Origin: Desulfosporosinus sp. UBA5188
GTDB taxonomy: Bacteria; Bacillota; Desulfitobacteriia; Desulfitobacteriales; Desulfitobacteriaceae
Assembly: GCA_002413075.1 (NCBI GenBank)
Contig: DHWG01000067.1
Span: forward strand, 1 to 5,853
Direction: 5' to 3'
DNA: 5,853 bases
Every line of letters begins with the position of its first letter. Position 1 is the first letter of the stretch. The notes below the pieces were generated by a model, which was given only the letters and a program-made list of their open reading frames with translations, made no database searches and was not told where the DNA came from. Of this stretch, positions 1 to 3,346 are shown one piece after another. The position numbers were made by a program, and so were the translations under genes.

Positions 1-1
1 T

Positions 2-22
2 TAGTAGACAAATAGTAGACAA
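2..22. repeat. Two-copy 11-bp tandem repeat at the left edge
   Basis: The decamer TAGTAGACAA occurs at 2-11 and again at 13-22, one base apart, so the unit is 11 bp, about one helical turn. It lies beyond the tRNA terminator, in the region belonging to whatever gene lies to the left. It could be a small operator-like direct repeat or chance; with only two copies and the window edge adjacent, no function can be assigned. Confidence 0.4.
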
Positions 23-50
23 TTGAACATTTCACATCAAACACGACAAA

Positions 51-79
51 ATAAAAAACACCGCAATCACTTGCGGTGT
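51..79 (-). terminator. Rho-independent terminator of tRNA-Trp
   Basis: Read on the minus strand, a 9-bp stem ACACCGCAA/TTGCGGTGT (plus-strand arms 58-66 and 71-79) with a 4-base loop is followed directly by a T-rich run (plus-strand A run 53-58). It begins 13 bases past the encoded CCA end of the tRNA, so it ends a transcript carrying only this tRNA. The stem is strong and the U-tract is correctly placed for minus-strand transcription. Confidence 0.9.
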
Positions 80-92
80 CTCACTTTTTGAT

Positions 93-167
93 TGGCAGGG
101 GATGAGAGAGTCGAACTCCCATCAGCGGTTTTGGAGACCGCTGTTCTAGCCATTAAACTAATCCCCT
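93..167 (-). tRNA. trnW: tRNA-Trp (anticodon CCA)
   Basis: The minus strand folds into a full cloverleaf. The acceptor stem AGGGGAT/ATCCCCT pairs perfectly at 7 bp, and the D-arm starts GTTTAATGG. The anticodon stem GCGGT/ACCGC closes a 7-base loop CTCCAAA whose anticodon CCA (plus-strand 132-134) reads UGG, tryptophan. The T-arm is GGGAG-TTCGACT-CTCTC with one G-U pair. The discriminator base is G, as expected for bacterial tRNA-Trp, and the 3' CCA is encoded (93-95), so the gene is 75 nt with CCA and 72 without. It is a single-tRNA transcript with its own promoter and terminator and points away from the plus-strand genes. In many Firmicutes a tRNA-Trp gene sits just before secE-nusG; here it is instead isolated and terminated. 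Confidence 0.97.
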
Positions 168-189
168 AGGTATTTTAGCAACGAAGTGA

Positions 190-218
190 ATTATATCGGA
201 AAAAAGAATAAGTGTCAA
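190..218 (-). promoter_or_regulatory. Sigma-A promoter of tRNA-Trp, perfect consensus
   Basis: On the minus strand TTGACA (plus-strand 213-218) is followed after exactly 17 bases by TATAAT (plus-strand 190-195). Both hexamers match the consensus in all six positions, with optimal spacing. Transcription should start near 183, leaving a leader of about 16 nt for RNase P removal before the tRNA 5' end at 167. A T-rich stretch lies just upstream of the -35, compatible with an UP element. The full consensus suggests strong, constitutive tRNA expression. Confidence 0.93.
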
Positions 219-250
219 TAAAAAATCTCAAGAATTATTATAAGAATTGG

Positions 251-279
251 TTGTAACATGTACAAGAATGAAGGATACT
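251..279 (+). promoter_or_regulatory. Possible weak sigma-A promoter for the PHP-channel-BON unit
   Basis: TTGTAA (251-256, 4/6 match) and GATACT (274-279, 4/6) are separated by 17 bases, which fits a weak sigma-A promoter starting near 286. The -35 overlaps a small inverted repeat with arms TTGTA and TACAA (251-265). An alternative -10-like CATAAT lies at 300-305 but has no convincing -35. A plus-strand promoter must lie between the tRNA promoter and 327; this is the best candidate by eye, not a firm call. The rest of 168-332 shows no gene and no recognisable riboswitch. Confidence 0.35.
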
Positions 280-326
280 TAAGGAAAAGTTAGAATAAGC
301 ATAATAAGTAAGGGGCTATTTCGAAT

Positions 327-332
327 GGAGGG
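327..332 (+). promoter_or_regulatory. Ribosome binding site deciding the TTG start of the PHP gene
   Basis: GGAGGG lies one or two bases from the in-frame GTG at 333, too close for initiation there. It is 6-7 bases from the in-frame TTG at 339, which is ideal. Starting at TTG 339 also gives the N-terminus MKADLHVH, the usual beginning of a PHP domain. Confidence 0.75.
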
Positions 333-338
333 GTGCTC

Positions 339-1166
339 TTGAAGGCCGATTTGCATGTCCATACTCAAGAATCAGACGGTTCGCTCTCGATTGAGGAGGT
401 CTTGAGTCTTGCCCACGCCAATCATGTTCAAATCTTAGGTATTACTGATCATGAAAGTACTGAAGGAATTGCCAAGGCTCAAAGGCTGGCTAAAGATTAT
501 AAGATTCAACTGATTCCTGGTGTGGAATTACTCACCAATTATCAGGGGCAAGAGGTTCATCTCTTAGGGTATTTCACGGATATTAATCATCCTGTCTTAC
601 AGACTCGACTGAGAGAAATACGTAAACAACGAACCGCTTTGGCCTATGATATGGTCGAATGCCTAAAAAACAGCGGTCTTTCAATAGAGTGGCAAGATGT
701 AGAACGTGAAGTAAAAGCTGAAGGTGCCGTGACCAAGGGACATATCATGAGGGCACTATATCATAGGGAGTGTGGCTGTAGTCAGAACTGGCGTGACATA
801 GCTGACTATTTCAGACCAGGAGGAATCGCTTATTTGCCTTATCTTCAGCATTCATATAAAGAGGCCGTGGATCTTATTTTTGGTTGTGGAGGCGTTCCAG
901 TTTTAGCGCATCCAGGACTATTACACAATCCAAAATTGATATTCGAGCTTTTGGCCTATCAGCCGATTGGGCTTGAAGTTTATTACGGTTACTGGGAACG
1001 TCAGGAAATACTGATCCCGTACTACGCGAGATTAGCTGAGGAATTAGCAATATTGGCGACAGGTGGCAGTGACTATCATGGCCCTTCTGGGCTCATTAAG
1101 CTTGGTCAGATGGAGGTACCCCTCAAAGGCGTGCTAAAGTTACAGACCTACTTATCGAAGACTTAG
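339..1166 (+). CDS. PHP-domain phosphoesterase, TrpH/RNase AM (YciV) type
   Basis: This is a 275-residue metal-dependent phosphoesterase from the TTG start (277 from GTG 333, rejected because the ribosome binding site overlaps it). The PHP metal-binding set is visible: H6 and H8 in DLHVHT, D13, D37-H38 in GITDHE, E63 in GVEL, H74, H191 in LAHPG, and D245/H247 in GSDYHG. The segment VTKGHIMRAL (about 132-140) and the following GGIAYLPY match the small insert domain of the family that includes E. coli RnmA (RNase AM, formerly YciV/TrpH) and the Chromobacterium 3',5'-nucleoside bisphosphate phosphatase. The likely reaction is removal of a phosphate from 3',5'-bisphosphonucleotides (such as pAp) or trimming of RNA 5' ends in the cytoplasm; this is family knowledge, and the exact substrate is not readable from sequence. 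There is no signal peptide. It is the first gene of the probable three-gene unit, 55 bp before the channel gene. The length is normal and no key residue is missing. Confidence 0.93.
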   Translation: MKADLHVHTQESDGSLSIEEVLSLAHANHVQILGITDHESTEGIAKAQRLAKDYKIQLIPGVELLTNYQGQEVHLLGYFTDINHPVLQTRLREIRKQRTALAYDMVECLKNSGLSIEWQDVEREVKAEGAVTKGHIMRALYHRECGCSQNWRDIADYFRPGGIAYLPYLQHSYKEAVDLIFGCGGVPVLAHPGLLHNPKLIFELLAYQPIGLEVYYGYWERQEILIPYYARLAEELAILATGGSDYHGPSGLIKLGQMEVPLKGVLKLQTYLSKT

Positions 1167-1210
1167 CTCAGCAGATCTCACTGACCATTAATTAACGTTA
1201 AGCTAGACAG

Positions 1211-1216
1211 AAAGGG
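1211..1216 (+). promoter_or_regulatory. Ribosome binding site of the K+ channel gene
   Basis: AAAGGG precedes two adjacent in-frame TTG codons: 5 bases to TTG 1222 and 8 bases to TTG 1225. Either is acceptable, and the choice changes the protein by one residue. This site is weaker than the GGAGG sites in front of the PHP and BON genes. Confidence 0.6.
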
Positions 1217-1221
1217 TTGAT

Positions 1222-2256
1222 TTGTTGGAGAAACGTATCGGGCTGACCTTTTTAGCTTTACTTGTAACAATATTACTGGGTACAGTAGGTATGATATTGA
1301 CGGAGCATCTCAGTTTTGCTCAAGCCATTTATTTAACGGTGCAAACAATCACTACAGTGGGTTACGGGGATATTGAGGTTCACTCGAATGCCGGACATAT
1401 AGTTCTAGTCATCTTAATGCTGGTCGGAGTTGGCGTAATGCTCTATTTTGCGGGTCTTATGATGGCCTTTTGGATTGAGGGTCAAATGGCCGGCGTGTAT
1501 GGGAGAAGAAAAATGAAGAAGAAGATTGAACGACTTCAAGATCATATTATTGTCTGTGGAGCAGGGCGTGTAGGTAGGCAAGTCCTTTATCGCCTTCGTA
1601 AAGAGGGAGCCCTCTGTGTTGTGATTGAACAACAAGAAGATCTCGCTAATGAGTTAATCGATGAAGGGTTTATAGTGATTCAAAGTGATGCAACTCAAGA
1701 TGAAACCCTGAAAAAGGCAGGCATCAATAAGGCCAAGGGACTGATCTCAGCTTTGCCTGAGGATGCTTTGAATGTTTTTGTCACCTTAACCGCCAAAGGA
1801 CTAAATCCAGGAATTCAAGTGGTTTCTAGAATGGATAAATTAGAGTCAGAGAAAAAGTTATTGCGTGCTGGGGCAGATAAAGTGATTTCCCCAGCCATTT
1901 TAGGCGGGTGGAGAATGGCGATGTCTATTTTGAAACCTATCAGCGTGGAGTATATCGAGACGGTGATTCATGACCATAATATTACCATGGATGTGGAAGA
2001 ACTTAGGATTAACCAAGACTCATGCTTAGTAGGGAAGACCTTGGCAAATAGCGGTATTAAACAGCAAACAGGGGCAATCGTTATTGCGATCTTGCGTAAA
2101 GACAAGGTGATTAGTAACCCTGATGCCGATGAAGTGATTTCTCAGGGTGATCTTTTAATTGTTTTTGGATTAAGAGAACAATTGCATCGTTTAGAAGAGG
2201 TTGCAGCAAACCTCATAAAATTAGAATCAGAGAATATACAAATTTCGTCAGACTAA
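1222..2256 (+). CDS. Two-TM potassium channel with RCK (TrkA-N/TrkA-C) gating domain, MthK type
   Basis: A 344-residue membrane K+ channel subunit. TM1 is about 6-26. A pore helix leads to the selectivity filter TVGYGD (45-50), the canonical K+ signature. TM2 is about 58-85, with glycines 69 and 71 near the place of the gating hinge. A basic linker (RRKMKKK, 95-101) joins the RCK_N Rossmann domain from about 107, with the nucleotide motif GAGRVG (113-118) and an acidic E136 at the end of the second strand. The TrkA_C (RCK_C) domain spans about 256-330. Size and domain order match MthK (about 336 residues), in which eight RCK domains form a gating ring that opens a tetrameric pore on ligand binding. 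The Ca2+-site residues of MthK are not fully kept here (see findings), so the ligand may be a nucleotide or another ion. An internal start at codon 98 may supply free RCK subunits. The gene sits 55 bp after the PHP gene and 67 bp before the BON gene, probably in one operon. The start is a TTG at 1222 or 1225. Confidence 0.96.
   Translation: MLEKRIGLTFLALLVTILLGTVGMILTEHLSFAQAIYLTVQTITTVGYGDIEVHSNAGHIVLVILMLVGVGVMLYFAGLMMAFWIEGQMAGVYGRRKMKKKIERLQDHIIVCGAGRVGRQVLYRLRKEGALCVVIEQQEDLANELIDEGFIVIQSDATQDETLKKAGINKAKGLISALPEDALNVFVTLTAKGLNPGIQVVSRMDKLESEKKLLRAGADKVISPAILGGWRMAMSILKPISVEYIETVIHDHNITMDVEELRINQDSCLVGKTLANSGIKQQTGAIVIAILRKDKVISNPDADEVISQGDLLIVFGLREQLHRLEEVAANLIKLESENIQISSD
1501..1515 (+). 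promoter_or_regulatory. Candidate internal translation start for a free RCK subunit
   Basis: Inside the channel gene, GGGAG (1501-1505) lies 7 bases before the in-frame ATG at 1513-1515, which is codon 98 of the channel. The ATG falls exactly at the end of TM2 and before the Rossmann domain, so initiation here would yield a soluble RCK protein of about 247 residues. MthK is known to use an internal methionine at the same junction. The purine run could also simply reflect the Gly-Arg-Arg-Lys codons, so this is a hypothesis. Confidence 0.5.
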
Positions 2257-2311
2257 AAAGATAAGCCTTGGGATAAAATACCCTCTAAGTGAAACAAAAA
2301 CTTTTATTTGT

Positions 2312-2317
2312 GGAGGG
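2312..2317 (+). promoter_or_regulatory. Strong ribosome binding site of the BON gene
   Basis: GGAGGG with a 6-base spacer to the ATG at 2324 fixes the start of the four-BON gene. The 67-bp gap before it (2257-2323) contains a loose inverted repeat CTTGGG...CCCTCTAAG without a following T-run, so I see no terminator and no convincing promoter. Read-through from the channel gene is likely. Confidence 0.85.
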
Positions 2318-2323
2318 AAATAT

Positions 2324-3220
2324 ATGCATAAATTACGTTCTGAAAAAGAAGTCCTTCGAGATATTAAGAATCTAATTCAGACACATTTCGGAGATAGTGG
2401 CCAAAGTATTCAAGTGGAGGTCATAGCGAATAAGGTAGCGCTTTGGGGGACGGTAGACAGTCTTGTAGAAAAGGATTTTTTCGGAAGTCGAGTTGGACGA
2501 ATAGATGGGGTTAGAGAATTGGATAATTCTTTAACAGTGGCAAATGACGGGACGATCAAAGATAAAGACGTTGAGATAGGAATTGCTGAACGTTTTCAAG
2601 GATCGAATGATGAAGATATTGCGCATTTAGGTTGTCGTGTAAGCCGAGGAATTGCTACCCTCCTCGGACGTGTTGAAACCCAAAGCACGGCACGGTTGGC
2701 TAAACGCTTAGCCTCTCAGGTCCGTGGGGTTAAAGAAATACGAAGTGAGATCCTGTTCTCAGATAAGGAAATAGATGATGCGACTTTGGTTAATAGAGTG
2801 GAAAAGGCATTTGTCACCTCTCCGTGGGTCAATGCTCACGAAGTGACTACGGAGGCTCGAAATGGTGTGATTACACTCACTGGAATGGTGGACACTCAGG
2901 AAACTATGGAATGGGCTGTAGAAACAACTTATAAGGTTCCTGGAGTTAAAGCCGTAGTCAGCGAACTATTAGCTCGTCACCGCTCTCAATGCGATGATTT
3001 GCGGTTAACGGAACAGTTGGTCGCGAAACTTGGACAACATCGTTTAAATTCTGGACAAATACATGCTTTTGTGAAAGGTGGTATTGCCTTTCTAACAGGT
3101 GAGGTGTATTCCGAAGAAGATCGCCTATGCGCTGAGAAAATGATTCAGCATGTTCCGGAAATTCATAATGTAAATAATTCAATTATAGTGGCAGCCCATA
3201 CTTCCAGAAAAGATTTTTAG
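2324..3220 (+). CDS. Cytoplasmic protein of four tandem BON domains
   Basis: The 298-residue protein consists almost wholly of four BON domains at about 6-73, 79-146, 151-217 and 223-290. Each has an amphipathic helix, a beta-hairpin with an x-x-G-x-V core, a second helix and a closing strand. The core motifs LWGTV (40-44), LLGRV (113-117), LTGMV (185-189) and LTGEV (257-261) put their glycines 72-73 residues apart, showing repeated duplication. Most repeats end in a GV-x-x-V turn before the last strand; the fourth has PEIHNV instead. There is no signal peptide, lipobox or membrane segment, so it should act in the cytoplasm. Well-known multi-BON proteins such as OsmY are instead periplasmic. 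BON domains bind lipid surfaces or, in E. coli Kbp, potassium. Placement directly after a K+ channel makes a K+-linked role plausible but unproven. A terminator starts 2 bp after the stop codon, so this is the last gene of the unit. Confidence 0.92.
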   Translation: MHKLRSEKEVLRDIKNLIQTHFGDSGQSIQVEVIANKVALWGTVDSLVEKDFFGSRVGRIDGVRELDNSLTVANDGTIKDKDVEIGIAERFQGSNDEDIAHLGCRVSRGIATLLGRVETQSTARLAKRLASQVRGVKEIRSEILFSDKEIDDATLVNRVEKAFVTSPWVNAHEVTTEARNGVITLTGMVDTQETMEWAVETTYKVPGVKAVVSELLARHRSQCDDLRLTEQLVAKLGQHRLNSGQIHAFVKGGIAFLTGEVYSEEDRLCAEKMIQHVPEIHNVNNSIIVAAHTSRKDF

Positions 3221-3221
3221 T

Positions 3222-3269
3222 TATAAAACACAAAAACCTGCATTCGAATGCAGGTTTTTGTGTTTTATA
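3222..3269 (+). terminator. Terminator on a 48-bp perfect palindrome after the BON gene
   Basis: Bases 3222-3269 are fully self-complementary around the centre at 3245/3246. The RNA would form a stem CCUGCAU/AUGCAGG with a UCGA loop, flanked by A5 on the left and U5 on the right, then GUGUUUU. This is a standard intrinsic terminator for the plus strand and, by symmetry, also for the minus strand. It starts 2 bp after the BON stop codon and ends 22 bp before the -35 of the translocase promoter, separating the two transcription units. Confidence 0.93.
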
Positions 3270-3281
3270 TTTATAGCATCG

Positions 3282-3321
3282 AAAAAAAATTTTGACATTG
3301 GCCTAGCTCATCTATCATAAT
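3282..3321 (+). promoter_or_regulatory. Sigma-A promoter of the translocase gene with A-tract
   Basis: TTGACA (3292-3297, perfect) and CATAAT (3316-3321, 5/6) are separated by 18 bases. A run of eight A then TTTT (3282-3293) lies immediately upstream and into the -35, resembling an UP element. The -10 overlaps the ATG at 3320-3322, and transcription would begin near 3328, so that ATG cannot be translated from this promoter. The start codon is therefore moved to GTG 3347. No sporulation-sigma promoter was recognised. Confidence 0.82.
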
Positions 3322-3334
3322 GGATAAGAAGAGA

Positions 3335-3340
3335 GAGGTG
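3335..3340 (+). promoter_or_regulatory. Ribosome binding site deciding the GTG start of the translocase
   Basis: GAGGTG, complementary to the 16S rRNA tail, sits 6 bases before GTG 3347. No comparable site lies before the ATG at 3320; that stretch is the promoter itself. Together with the predicted transcription start near 3328 this gives a short leader of about 19 nt. Confidence 0.8.
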
Positions 3341-3346
3341 GAAGGT

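Noticed and set aside
168..332. Riboswitch (for example c-di-AMP type) upstream of the PHP-channel-BON unit
   Set aside because: The leader after any plausible promoter is under about 50 nt and has no recognisable riboswitch motif or hairpin-plus-T-run.
333..338. GTG 333 as start of the PHP gene
   Set aside because: It abuts the GGAGGG ribosome binding site, leaving almost no spacer; TTG 339 has ideal spacing and a family-typical N-terminus.
1192..1201. Palindrome TTAACGTTAA between the PHP and channel genes as an operator
   Set aside because: It is short and AT-rich, no second copy was seen, and no promoter is apparent beside it.
1414..1635. Reverse-strand open frame within the K+ channel gene
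   Set aside because: It lies wholly opposite a clear channel gene, has no family resemblance and no supporting ribosome binding site.
2265..2291. Inverted repeat CTTGGG...CCCTCTAAG between the channel and BON genes as a terminator
   Set aside because: The stem is short and bulged and no T-run follows, so it should not end transcription.
2958..3182. Reverse-strand open frame within the BON gene
   Set aside because: It mirrors the fourth BON domain coding sequence and shows no recognisable domain.
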